64,000 nt of DNA from Desulfobulbaceae bacterium BRH_c16a (lineage in GTDB: Bacteria > Desulfobacterota > Desulfobulbia > Desulfobulbales > Desulfocapsaceae), in assembly GCA_000961725.1 (NCBI GenBank), contig LADS01000053.1, positions 124,001 to 188,000 on the forward strand. Reading direction: 5' to 3'. Both the position numbers and the translations under genes were made by a program. This document shows, piece after piece, positions 16,225-23,305 of the stretch; positions within the stretch are counted from its first letter, which is position 1, and every line of letters begins with the position of its first letter. The notes beneath the pieces are model-generated. The model was not told the origin of the DNA and searched no databases. It was given only the letters and a program-made list of their open reading frames with translations.

Positions 16225-16995
16225 ATGAAAATAATAATACTTAACCAAAAGGGTGGTGCGGGCAAATCAACGATTTCCACCAACATGGCATATTGTCTGG
16301 CGATGTCAGGAAAGAAGACGCTTCTCATCGACATGGATCCCCAGGCACATAGTTCTGTTATCTTTTGTTCGGACATTCCCAGGGATCAAACAGTCAATGA
16401 ACTCCTCTCCAGCAAATCTTTCAAAATTGACAATGTTGTTCGTCAAGCGGTGATCGGTAGAGATGAAGAGGTTGTTGAAAATCTTTTTATTATCCCTTCC
16501 AATATCCACCTGGCCGTAACCGCCGAACAGATCGCAACAAAAATCCACAGGGAAAAGCTTCTCCATAATCATTTGAAGAAAATTGAAAAAGATTTCGATT
16601 TCATCGTCATCGACTGTCCGCCAACGGTTAACGTTCTTACGATCAATGCAATCTATACCTCCGACATGATTTTGATCCCCACCATTTACGGACGTTATTC
16701 TCTGGATGGTATTGCCGACCTTTTTCGGTCGATCGAGGATGTGAAAGAATCGAGCGATTTTAAATATATGATATTGAGAAATTGCCGTGATTCCCGCAAC
16801 AAGCTCTCCAATGTGTTTGTCGAAGAACAATTGGAACCGTATAAAGAGCATCTATTAAAAACAGTGATCCGCAGAAACGAGGCCATCAATCAAGCGCAAA
16901 TGAACAGTGAACCCGTAATGGTTTTCGACCCAAGATCTTGCGGTGCCGAAGATTTCAAAGAACTTACCGAGGAAATTCTCAGCTATGGCAACTAA
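16225..16995 (+). CDS. parA: ParA-family partition ATPase
   Basis: This 256-residue protein has the deviant Walker A motif LNQKGGAGKSTISTN at residues 6-20 with the signature Lys. Walker A' is LLIDMDPQAHSS and Walker B is FDFIVIDCPPTVN. These ATPases coat DNA dynamically and pull plasmid or element copies apart before division. It lacks the N-terminal helix-turn-helix of type Ia ParA, so it is a type Ib-sized protein. The ATG at 16225 is preferred over 16207 because the Walker A motif then lies at the usual distance. Its last codons overlap the next gene by 11 bases. The repeats upstream probably serve its regulation. Confidence 0.92.
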   Translation: MKIIILNQKGGAGKSTISTNMAYCLAMSGKKTLLIDMDPQAHSSVIFCSDIPRDQTVNELLSSKSFKIDNVVRQAVIGRDEEVVENLFIIPSNIHLAVTAEQIATKIHREKLLHNHLKKIEKDFDFIVIDCPPTVNVLTINAIYTSDMILIPTIYGRYSLDGIADLFRSIEDVKESSDFKYMILRNCRDSRNKLSNVFVEEQLEPYKEHLLKTVIRRNEAINQAQMNSEPVMVFDPRSCGAEDFKELTEEILSYGN

Positions 16996-17269
16996 AAAAA
17001 TCACAGGCCAATCCAAGCTGGCTCAAACCGCTGAGTCAAAAACCGACACCAACGAACGTCTTGATTTGGTGACACCAAGAAAAAAACCATCGTTGAAGGC
17101 ATACCGGCTCTATGATGACGATATTGCCAGGCTAAAAGAGATTACCGCGACGATGAATAAAGAGAGTCATCGATACATCAGTGAAACTGCTGCAATTCGT
17201 GCCCTGATTGTTCTGGGGACAAGTACAACTGGAGAAAAACTTCTAAAGGCCTTGCGAGAAACGATATAG
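16985..17269 (+). CDS. Small basic partner of ParA (putative partition DNA-binding protein)
   Basis: This 94-residue protein begins inside the parA stop region (ATG at 16985, 11-base overlap), so translation is coupled. The first 35 residues are basic and disordered-looking (MATKKITGQSKLAQTAESK). Residues 37-94 look helical (AYRLYDDDIARLKEITATMN...ETAAIRALIVLG), which would suit a ribbon-helix-helix or similar DNA-binding partner of type Ib ParA systems. I cannot assign a named family. The role as the second partition protein is inferred from position. Confidence 0.75.
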   Translation: MATKKITGQSKLAQTAESKTDTNERLDLVTPRKKPSLKAYRLYDDDIARLKEITATMNKESHRYISETAAIRALIVLGTSTTGEKLLKALRETI

Positions 17270-17506
17270 CCAAAATAACAGGGCAAGGATGATAGTTGGG
17301 GCCGATTGCATAAAGTGGCACTTGATCATTGAGCGAGAAACCCACAGGAAAAATATGGATTTTCCATGATTTATTCAATTTGTTCGAGATTTAATTAATA
17401 GCAACGCCATAGACAAGAAACAAGAAAACACAAGAAAAGAAGAAACCGCGTATAATAAGAAACGAACAAACAAAGAAATCGGCAACATGCTGTCGCTTTT
17501 ACATGT
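17270..17506. other. Convergent intergenic region, no gene seen
   Basis: These 237 bases separate the plus-strand partition genes from the minus-strand NERD gene. A short inverted repeat ATGGA (17355-17359) / TCCAT (17363-17367) is present. A purine-rich, A-rich tract covers about 17412-17452. I see no clear terminator or gene. Confidence 0.5.
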
Positions 17507-18283
17507 TCATTGAACATTCGTTGCGTATCTGCATTTTGGAAATCCAGAACATGCCATGAATTCGTTGCCTTTATTGGTTCCTTTCTTTGCAACCCTCAAG
17601 ACCAGCATGCTTCCGCATTTGGGACACAAGTTACTACTTCTCTTACTTTCCAAGTTTGATTTGACATTTTTCACATGCTGACGGTGGGTTTCTAAAGAAG
17701 GTGTCAACCTGCCACCCTCAATTAGCCTGACAATCCTGGACACCTCATCATTAGTCAGCAGCACATTCCTTCTGGACTTGATGAAACGTACATAGCCACC
17801 GGCGTAAGTAACATTTTCAGGCATTTGTGTTTTGAAGGTACTATCACCGACAAAAACGATGAGTGAAAAAAATACAGCCTCGGATAATCCCAAGCAAGAT
17901 TCCAATGTTTTTGTATGCTTGTAGTTCTGATGAAGAGGGTTCTGAAACTTATTGGTGTGTCTGTAAATTTTCTGTGTCCAGGTTTTTTGGCTGGGATTAC
18001 CGAATATCCAGCCTTTCATGTTTTTTGTTTCAATGACAAAAATCCCATACCTGGACACAATGATATGGTCAATCTGAGTGCTTCCATCTTCTGTTGGAAG
18101 GGTGACATTTTTAATGAGGTGGTAGTCGTTTTTGTTCAGGAATAATTTTGCAGCCAGGTTCACCTGCGCTTCTCCAAAGACTCCTTTGAACCAGGGCGAT
18201 TTGAAAAATGCTATGAGAATGATCAAGGGGATAAAATACCAGAATGAGGTCAGGAAGTTGATGAGTATCGGAGTGAAGTCCAT
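17507..18283 (-). CDS. NERD-domain nuclease-related protein with membrane anchor and zinc finger
   Basis: The 258-residue protein begins with a hydrophobic segment (residues 8-26, LTSFWYFIPLIILIAFF). The NERD domain follows (GEAQVNLAAKLFL, then IDHIIVSRYGIFVIETKN with the Asp, Glu-x-Lys pattern of nuclease folds). The C-terminus is a topoisomerase-type C4 zinc finger (LCPKCGSMLVLR...FMACSGFPKCRY). NERD proteins are predicted nucleases found in defence islands and on plasmids; few have a proven role. It lies downstream of the CBASS genes with a 203-base gap, so it could be a separate unit or a distal member. The membrane anchor and DNA-binding finger fit a gatekeeper nuclease at the envelope, which is inference. 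Confidence 0.8.
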   Translation of the reverse strand: MDFTPILINFLTSFWYFIPLIILIAFFKSPWFKGVFGEAQVNLAAKLFLNKNDYHLIKNVTLPTEDGSTQIDHIIVSRYGIFVIETKNMKGWIFGNPSQKTWTQKIYRHTNKFQNPLHQNYKHTKTLESCLGLSEAVFFSLIVFVGDSTFKTQMPENVTYAGGYVRFIKSRRNVLLTNDEVSRIVRLIEGGRLTPSLETHRQHVKNVKSNLESKRSSNLCPKCGSMLVLRVAKKGTNKGNEFMACSGFPKCRYATNVQ

Positions 18284-18486
18284 TTAACACGTCACAAGGT
18301 GGAGATTGAAAAGTTGTTTAAATATCTCTAGAGTCTACAACGGTATTGGTACTAAATGCAAACACCTTTGGCTCATTTGAGCCTGTGCAATATGGTGGTA
18401 GAATAAAAGGCCTTCCACTCGGTTGAGCACCGGGCGATTTAAAAGATGTCGAGCTGAAAAGTCTGCTGCCGGTGCCGACAGGCACG
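18284..18486. other. Intergenic gap between CBASS and NERD genes
   Basis: No gene is supported. A small hairpin GTGCC-GACA-GGCAC (18472-18485) lies at the end of the E2-like gene on the minus strand. It could be a weak transcription stop, although no T-run follows it on that strand. Confidence 0.4.
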
Positions 18487-19140
18487 TTACCCAAAAGGAA
18501 GTGTATGCGCTTTAAGCCACGAGACTGGTGCCATCTTGCGAAAATCATTTAATATATTTTTGAACCCGCACTTTCCAAGCCGTTGACCGCATCCGCAAGG
18601 GCAAGGTTTTTTATTCGCAATTCGTTTTTTGAGCCCTAGCAGCTGAAGAGTTTGAGCTAGTCGAAGATGGTCTTTTAATCCGAAAAGCCGTATGTAATCA
18701 TCTGTAATTCCAGGATTACCATGATCCAATTCCCCAAACAAAAGGCCTCCACCGTTTCTGATTTTGTTTGATATTGCGTAGAGGTATGGCACAAGGCATT
18801 TATTAACAAAATTGTTTAGATTTGGGTTATCGTTAATCAGCTTGAGAAGTCTGAGGGGTGACCCCAAGCAGAGGCTGCCATCTGAAAATAGGTGGCCATT
18901 TGCAATCTCATCGGTGATTTTTCCATCAGTTTCCTTGACGCTGGGAAGATCATTTGGAAAGCTGACCGGAATGACGATCTCCAATCTATAGATGTCTTCA
19001 ATTTCATCACCTCCCGGAACAGTAGCACGGAATTTGAATTTTCCACGCAAACACAAGCCGCCATCGATTAAGGGCATTACGGACATGCCGGGATAATTTT
19101 CCAGAAATTCTTCCAGCCCTTTCAATTTCTTCGTACCCAT
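18487..19140 (-). CDS. CBASS E2-like ubiquitin-conjugating enzyme homologue
   Basis: The 217-residue protein has an E2-type core: YRLEIVIPVSFPNDLPSVKE, then NGHLFSDGSLCLGSPLRLL with the probable catalytic Cys at residue 91. In type II CBASS, E2-like proteins help attach the CD-NTase to targets, which primes it. No separate E1 or JAB gene is next to it, so this looks like the short form with E2 only. The C-terminus adds a Cys cluster (KPCPCGCGQRLGKC, about residue 180), which resembles a SEC-C-type metal-binding tail. Its start lies 3 bases after the CD-NTase stop. The E2 call is by motif and context. Confidence 0.8.
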   Translation of the reverse strand: MGTKKLKGLEEFLENYPGMSVMPLIDGGLCLRGKFKFRATVPGGDEIEDIYRLEIVIPVSFPNDLPSVKETDGKITDEIANGHLFSDGSLCLGSPLRLLKLINDNPNLNNFVNKCLVPYLYAISNKIRNGGGLLFGELDHGNPGITDDYIRLFGLKDHLRLAQTLQLLGLKKRIANKKPCPCGCGQRLGKCGFKNILNDFRKMAPVSWLKAHTLPFG

Positions 19141-19143
19141 AAA

Positions 19144-20337
19144 TTATTTACACCAAGGTTTTGCTAACTCTTTTCTGTCGATTGTGTGTACCTTTGGTGT
19201 GATGATGGTTGCTGTAGCTAAACTGATCCCCAGATGTCGTTTCAATTCTGATTTATTGACACGCAATGAGAATTTGTCTTCTAACTGCTCACTGATAAAA
19301 TTTATATCTGTTGTAGATGTGATGTGTCGAAAATCATTTCTGGCTTGGAGAAGCCAGTTGCTGAAATTTTCCTCAAGTCGGAGATGTAGGCAATTCCTTC
19401 GATACCAGCGATCAGCAAAGTCTTCAGCTGGGTCAACTGGGTTTGGAACTTTGGGCTTGGTGGGTCTGATAAGACTACCCATTGTATCTAATACACTCCC
19501 CAGAGCGGCAACGATATCTGTTTCACCATTATATGCTCTGGCAGCAAGTGTCGTGATAATTATCGAAATTGGCTTGGATTCCGGATTATCTTTGCTCCAA
19601 TTATCCCTATGTCGTTTTAATAGTTGAATAACACGTTGTAGTGGAGTCTTTCTCTTGAACAAAGGCACACTGTCAACCTGTGCCCTCTGCAGGAGGATGC
19701 CGGTTTGTAGCTGATTCATTCTATGTTCAAACCATTTGGCATAGCCTTCTGGATTGCTGATGTTCCAATCATTGCAAATGGTTTTAAAGCCAGCGTGGCG
19801 ATCGTCAGTGATAGAAACGGTTGTTTGGGAAGCTGAGAAGGCCACTAAATCATCCAGACCGGAGCTTCGCAACGATTCCAAGATGACTTTTCTGCTAACT
19901 TCATCTGCAGGAATACACGGAACAATATCCATATGGAAGCTTAAGTGATCTTGGTATTCAAGCCGCCAACAGCGATGCTTTGACTCCAGCTCATTTTTGA
20001 TTCCCCTTGCTGCACGATAGGCATCAAGCTCTATACCGACAATCTTCTTCAGGTACTCTTGAGTATGGCTGGTTTTACTTAATCCTCCCCGAAGCTTGCA
20101 GGCCAAATCAAGATCGTATTCCTCACTTTCGTCTAAAGGTCGAATAGCTGTACCAAGTCGAAACGATCCTTGCGGAAAAATATGTGGACTGTTGCCGGCC
20201 ACTATAGAATCTTGCCGGTCAAACCATTCCCCTAAATCTTCATACCTCCATCGGGCTTTATCATAGGCAGAATCAGGAAGTTCCAGCATTTTTATCATGT
20301 TGTCGAGTATGATTTTCTTTTGTTCGTTAGTGATCAT
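19144..20337 (-). CDS. CBASS CD-NTase (cGAS/DncV-like nucleotidyltransferase)
   Basis: This 397-residue nucleotidyltransferase has the active-site GS motif in FPQGSFRLGT (residues 57-58). The two metal-binding Asp lie in EEYDLDLACKL (75 and 77), and a third probable Asp is in LSFHMDIVP (137). Such enzymes are switched on by phage infection and make cyclic di- or trinucleotides that activate the linked effector. The product here cannot be read from sequence. The partner effector is a patatin-like phospholipase, as in the Vibrio DncV-CapV system, so a cyclic dinucleotide such as cGAMP is a reasonable guess. The gene starts 2 bases after the capV stop in a tight operon. Confidence 0.9.
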   Translation of the reverse strand: MITNEQKKIILDNMIKMLELPDSAYDKARWRYEDLGEWFDRQDSIVAGNSPHIFPQGSFRLGTAIRPLDESEEYDLDLACKLRGGLSKTSHTQEYLKKIVGIELDAYRAARGIKNELESKHRCWRLEYQDHLSFHMDIVPCIPADEVSRKVILESLRSSGLDDLVAFSASQTTVSITDDRHAGFKTICNDWNISNPEGYAKWFEHRMNQLQTGILLQRAQVDSVPLFKRKTPLQRVIQLLKRHRDNWSKDNPESKPISIIITTLAARAYNGETDIVAALGSVLDTMGSLIRPTKPKVPNPVDPAEDFADRWYRRNCLHLRLEENFSNWLLQARNDFRHITSTTDINFISEQLEDKFSLRVNKSELKRHLGISLATATIITPKVHTIDRKELAKPWCK

Positions 20338-20339
20338 TT

Positions 20340-21287
20340 TTATTCTCCTATCTCAGTTGCTGAAATAAATTGCCTGATTGCCGCAGAATCGTGCGTGAAG
20401 TCGTGGTCAGCTTTGGTTATGAGATCGTCCATTTTAGAAAAATCATCCAAGGGTAAGGGTAGGTCAGATTCGAAATCAATTCGTTTTATCTGATCTGGGC
20501 GGAGCTGCAACTTAAGGTAGTTCATGGCACTTTGGCTCTGCAAAGAAAGTATAAAACTGATAAATTCCTTGTTCCTCCAGCCGTTTACTAATCCCCAATT
20601 CCTTGAATTGTCAGTGCCGTACATCGTTTTTGAATGTCCTGTACCTATGCTCAGCACTTGAATATCCGATTGGATAACTCCCAGTCGCTTCTGTGCATCT
20701 ATCACGGCTGCCAGTGCAGGGTTGTTCGCCCAGAGGCCACCATCAGCTAGCAGATAATGGTCTATTTTGTGTGGATCGAAATAGGTAGGTGCAGAACAGG
20801 ATGCAAGTACGGCATCTTTGACAAGGACGTTATTGTCTCGTGTAAAATCGGTTGAGTATCCGGATTTCAGTATATGAACACATCCATTGCCAATGTCTGT
20901 AGAAGGCAATAGCAGGGGTTTCTCTATCTCTCCCAACTGTTTTTCTTGAAATACATTTTTCAGTACACTTCCCAGGTAATCGGAATCATAAACGCTATTG
21001 AGCATTGGCTGAATCATGCTTCTCTGTTTTTTGTTGGGCCAAAGGAAGCGTTTTCTCTTGAAAATTCTTTCCCCATGCTCAATGTACATCTCGACAATTT
21101 CAGAAGCTGCCACACCTGTGGCTACTCCAGCAGCAATGATAGAACCAGTGCTTGTTCCGGCGATCATATCGAACGTCTCGAACAGATTTATTTGAAGACG
21201 TTCTTCAATGCAGCGAAGAACATGCGCGGGATATATCCCTCTAATCCCTCCGCCATCAATACTTAAAATTTTGAAAGGCTTACCCAT
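20340..21287 (-). CDS. capV: Patatin-like phospholipase, CBASS effector CapV
   Basis: The 315-residue protein starts with the oxyanion-hole motif SIDGGGIRGIYP (residues 9-20). The nucleophile elbow is IAGTSTGS (Ser46) and the catalytic Asp is in LLADGGLWANNP (about residue 177). CapV enzymes bind the cyclic nucleotide made by their CD-NTase and cut membrane phospholipids, killing the infected cell before phage release. Position in the operon (second gene, followed at once by the CD-NTase) supports the assignment. All catalytic residues are present, so the effector looks functional. Confidence 0.92.
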   Translation of the reverse strand: MGKPFKILSIDGGGIRGIYPAHVLRCIEERLQINLFETFDMIAGTSTGSIIAAGVATGVAASEIVEMYIEHGERIFKRKRFLWPNKKQRSMIQPMLNSVYDSDYLGSVLKNVFQEKQLGEIEKPLLLPSTDIGNGCVHILKSGYSTDFTRDNNVLVKDAVLASCSAPTYFDPHKIDHYLLADGGLWANNPALAAVIDAQKRLGVIQSDIQVLSIGTGHSKTMYGTDNSRNWGLVNGWRNKEFISFILSLQSQSAMNYLKLQLRPDQIKRIDFESDLPLPLDDFSKMDDLITKADHDFTHDSAAIRQFISATEIGE

Positions 21288-21296
21288 GCTGCATCC

Positions 21297-21530
21297 TCAC
21301 TTCTTATCTTTTGGAGGGCACGGGTCGTTTCCATAACTGTTACCAGCCCGTATTTTTCCGTCTTCTCCATGAATTTTGGTATCCGACTTCTGATTTCTAG
21401 CAATATTCTGTGCTACTTCAATTGCCTGCGCTTGTGTTTTGGTCACCTTGGTGGCTTTGCTGTTGCCGGCGCCTTTAACTGCCCAACCTTCAGGATGCTT
21501 TACGACATGCTGATTTTTGCCTTTTGTCAT
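21297..21530 (-). CDS. DUF2188-type small protein, first gene of the CBASS operon
   Basis: This 77-residue, Lys-rich protein contains the DUF2188 pattern (HVVKHPEGWAVKGAGNSKATKVTKTQAQAIEVAQNIARN). It ends with GNSYGNDPCPPKDKK. DUF2188 proteins recur next to CBASS-like phospholipase operons, but their job is unknown; regulation of the effector or a nucleic-acid contact are possibilities. The ribosome site AGAGGGAAAG precedes the ATG and the gene ends 9 bases before capV. It is the promoter-proximal gene, about 60 bases downstream of the predicted sigma-54 start site. Confidence 0.8.
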   Translation of the reverse strand: MTKGKNQHVVKHPEGWAVKGAGNSKATKVTKTQAQAIEVAQNIARNQKSDTKIHGEDGKIRAGNSYGNDPCPPKDKK

Positions 21531-21603
21531 GGTCTTTCCCTCTTGTTAATTTTTGCGACATTCGGAATTGAATAATTATTCTTGCGTTTTCAACACCTGA
21601 CAA

Positions 21604-21619
21604 TGCAACACGCATTCCA
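21604..21619 (-). promoter_or_regulatory. Sigma-54-type promoter facing the CBASS operon
   Basis: Read on the minus strand the site is TGGAAT-GCGTG-TTGCA. It has the essential -24 GG and -12 GC with the correct 10-base spacing and an intact TTGCA box. It departs from TGGCAC at three of six -24 bases (AAT for CAC). The predicted start, near 21592, gives a leader of about 60 bases for the DUF2188 gene. It lies next to a gene for a sigma-54 activator, which makes a chance match less likely. Confidence 0.55.
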
Positions 21620-21653
21620 GGTTAGAGGAAGCAGTATTTCTATGCACTTAATG

Positions 21654-21731
21654 ACTAATTAGTGTACGACATTGTGGTTTAAATAAGATGGGCGCAATAA
21701 ATTATATTGTACAATTACAAAATACTTTGTA
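21654..21731. promoter_or_regulatory. Palindrome cluster upstream of the CARF sigma-54 regulator
   Basis: Three short perfect inverted repeats lie in this stretch: ACTAATTAGT (21654-21663), ATTGTACAAT (21706-21715) and TACAAA-ATAC-TTTGTA (21716-21731). They sit about 60-140 bases upstream of the predicted CBASS start site, the usual distance for enhancer-binding sites of sigma-54 activators. They also lie directly upstream of the regulator's own start, so they could serve autoregulation. Confidence 0.45.
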
Positions 21732-21742
21732 TTGACCATAAT

Positions 21743-23251
21743 ATGGAAAACCTACTGATATGTTGGATCGGGGCAACAGACCTGAAGGCGTCTGAGGCTG
21801 ACGGAAAGCAAGGGCTTGGGCCAATAGCCAATGCCGTTATTGAACAAGAGTATAAAGAGATTGCTCTACTCAACGACTATCCTCAAGAAAGGGCAGAGCA
21901 ATATGTTGAATGGCTCAAAAAGAAGACAGCTTCACCAATCTCACTAAGCTATGCAAAGCTTGATGATCCGACAGACTTTGAGGAAATTTATAAAGCGGCT
22001 ATAGGACACATCCAGTCTAAACAAAAGCAATACGGTAACGACTTCCCACTCACCTTTCACATAAGCCCCGGCACACCCCAAATGAGCGCTGTCTGGATTA
22101 TCCTTTCAGCCAGTAAATATCGCGCGAAGTTAATAAAATCCTCGCGTGAGCATGGTGTTCAGGTTGCAAACCTCCCTTTCGAAATCGCAGCAGATTACAT
22201 ACCCGACCTTCTCAGGCAGAGAGATAAGGAATTGGAAAAACTCGCTGCAGGGATTCCTTCTGAAGCACAAGAATTCAAGGATATCATCCACCGCAGCAAA
22301 GAAATGCAACGGGTTATACATAAGGCTCAAAGGGTCGCCATTCGTTCCATCCCTGTACTCATTGAAGGTGAAAGCGGTACCGGTAAGGAACTCTTGGCCC
22401 GTGCCATTCATCAGGCTAGCCCACGAAGAAATAACTCATTTATTGCTGTTAACTGCGGCGCCATATCACCAGAACTCATTGAATCAGAGTTGTTTGGGCA
22501 TAAGAAAGGTGCCTTCACTGGCGCAACTGAGAGTAGAGTCGGACACTTCGAATCTGCCAATGGCGGCACACTGTTTCTTGATGAAATCGGCGAACTCCCT
22601 CTATTAGCACAGGTCAAGCTTCTGAGGGTACTGCAGGAAAGTGAGGTAACAAGACTTGGCACATCAACGCCAATAAAAATAGATACTCGGATCATTGCTG
22701 CCACGAACAAATCGCTTCTTGAGATGATAACGGAAGCCGGATTCCGGGAAGATCTGTTCTACCGTCTTGCGGTGGCAATCCTGAAACTCCCCCCTTTAAG
22801 AAAAAGAGAAGGTGATGTCAGTCTGCTGATCGACAAACTTCTTGAAGTAGTAAACATAGAGAATGAAGGGGATCCTGCATACGAGCACAAAGAAATTTCT
22901 GCTGGTGCAAAAAATCTTATGCTTCGGCACTCGTGGCCTGGCAATGTCAGAGAATTGCTTAACACTCTTCACAGGGCTGCGGTATGGTCTATTGGGTCGA
23001 CAATAACAGAAGAGGATATGAAAGAAGCTGTTCTCGAACGTCCAAAGGGTAAAATGCCAGGTGATGGAATACTTGACAAAGAAATTGAGGCTGGAGTTGA
23101 TCTGCAGAAGATAATATCTGACGTTGCCGTCCATTATCTAAAATTATCAATGAAAGTGACGCATAACAACAAGACGAAAGCTGCAGAGTTGCTCGGAATT
23201 TCCAACTATCAAACCCTGACCAATTGGCTCAAGAAATATGGCCTTGAATAA
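21743..23251 (+). CDS. CARF-domain sigma-54-dependent activator (RtcR-like)
   Basis: This 502-residue activator has three parts. Residues 1-160 form a CARF-like Rossmann sensor (LLICWIGATDLKAS, LTFHISPGTPQMSAVWIIL); CARF domains bind cyclic oligonucleotides, and RtcR senses RNA ends through a related domain. The AAA+ core has Walker A EGESGTGKE near residue 209, the sigma-54-contact loop GAFTGA near 255 and Walker B TLFLDEIGE near 276. The C-terminus is a Fis-type helix-turn-helix (TKAAELLGISNYQTLTNWLKK). All parts for activating sigma-54 are intact. The ATG at 21743 is chosen over an upstream TTG at 21707; neither has a clear ribosome site. It lies between CBASS and a type I R-M/Druantia gene train, each with a sigma-54-type promoter. 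Confidence 0.88.
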   Translation: MENLLICWIGATDLKASEADGKQGLGPIANAVIEQEYKEIALLNDYPQERAEQYVEWLKKKTASPISLSYAKLDDPTDFEEIYKAAIGHIQSKQKQYGNDFPLTFHISPGTPQMSAVWIILSASKYRAKLIKSSREHGVQVANLPFEIAADYIPDLLRQRDKELEKLAAGIPSEAQEFKDIIHRSKEMQRVIHKAQRVAIRSIPVLIEGESGTGKELLARAIHQASPRRNNSFIAVNCGAISPELIESELFGHKKGAFTGATESRVGHFESANGGTLFLDEIGELPLLAQVKLLRVLQESEVTRLGTSTPIKIDTRIIAATNKSLLEMITEAGFREDLFYRLAVAILKLPPLRKREGDVSLLIDKLLEVVNIENEGDPAYEHKEISAGAKNLMLRHSWPGNVRELLNTLHRAAVWSIGSTITEEDMKEAVLERPKGKMPGDGILDKEIEAGVDLQKIISDVAVHYLKLSMKVTHNNKTKAAELLGISNYQTLTNWLKKYGLE

Positions 23252-23254
23252 ATA

Positions 23255-23270
23255 TGGCACGGTCATTGCT
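23255..23270 (+). promoter_or_regulatory. Consensus sigma-54 promoter facing hsdR and downstream defence genes
   Basis: The site reads TGGCAC-GGTCA-TTGCT, an exact match to the sigma-54 consensus TGGCAC-N5-TTGCW. It begins 4 bases after the stop of the CARF sigma-54 activator. The predicted start is near 23281, which gives a leader of about 25 bases before the hsdR ATG at 23306. It should drive hsdRMS and probably the overlapping genes after it. Confidence 0.85.
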
Positions 23271-23305
23271 TCATAGGCAATCAAATATCACTTTTGGATG
23301 GAACA

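Noticed and set aside
17327..17345. Possible sigma-54 site TGGCACTTGATCATTG before the NERD region
   Set aside because: It has TGGCAC but no TTGC with GC at the required 10-base spacing.
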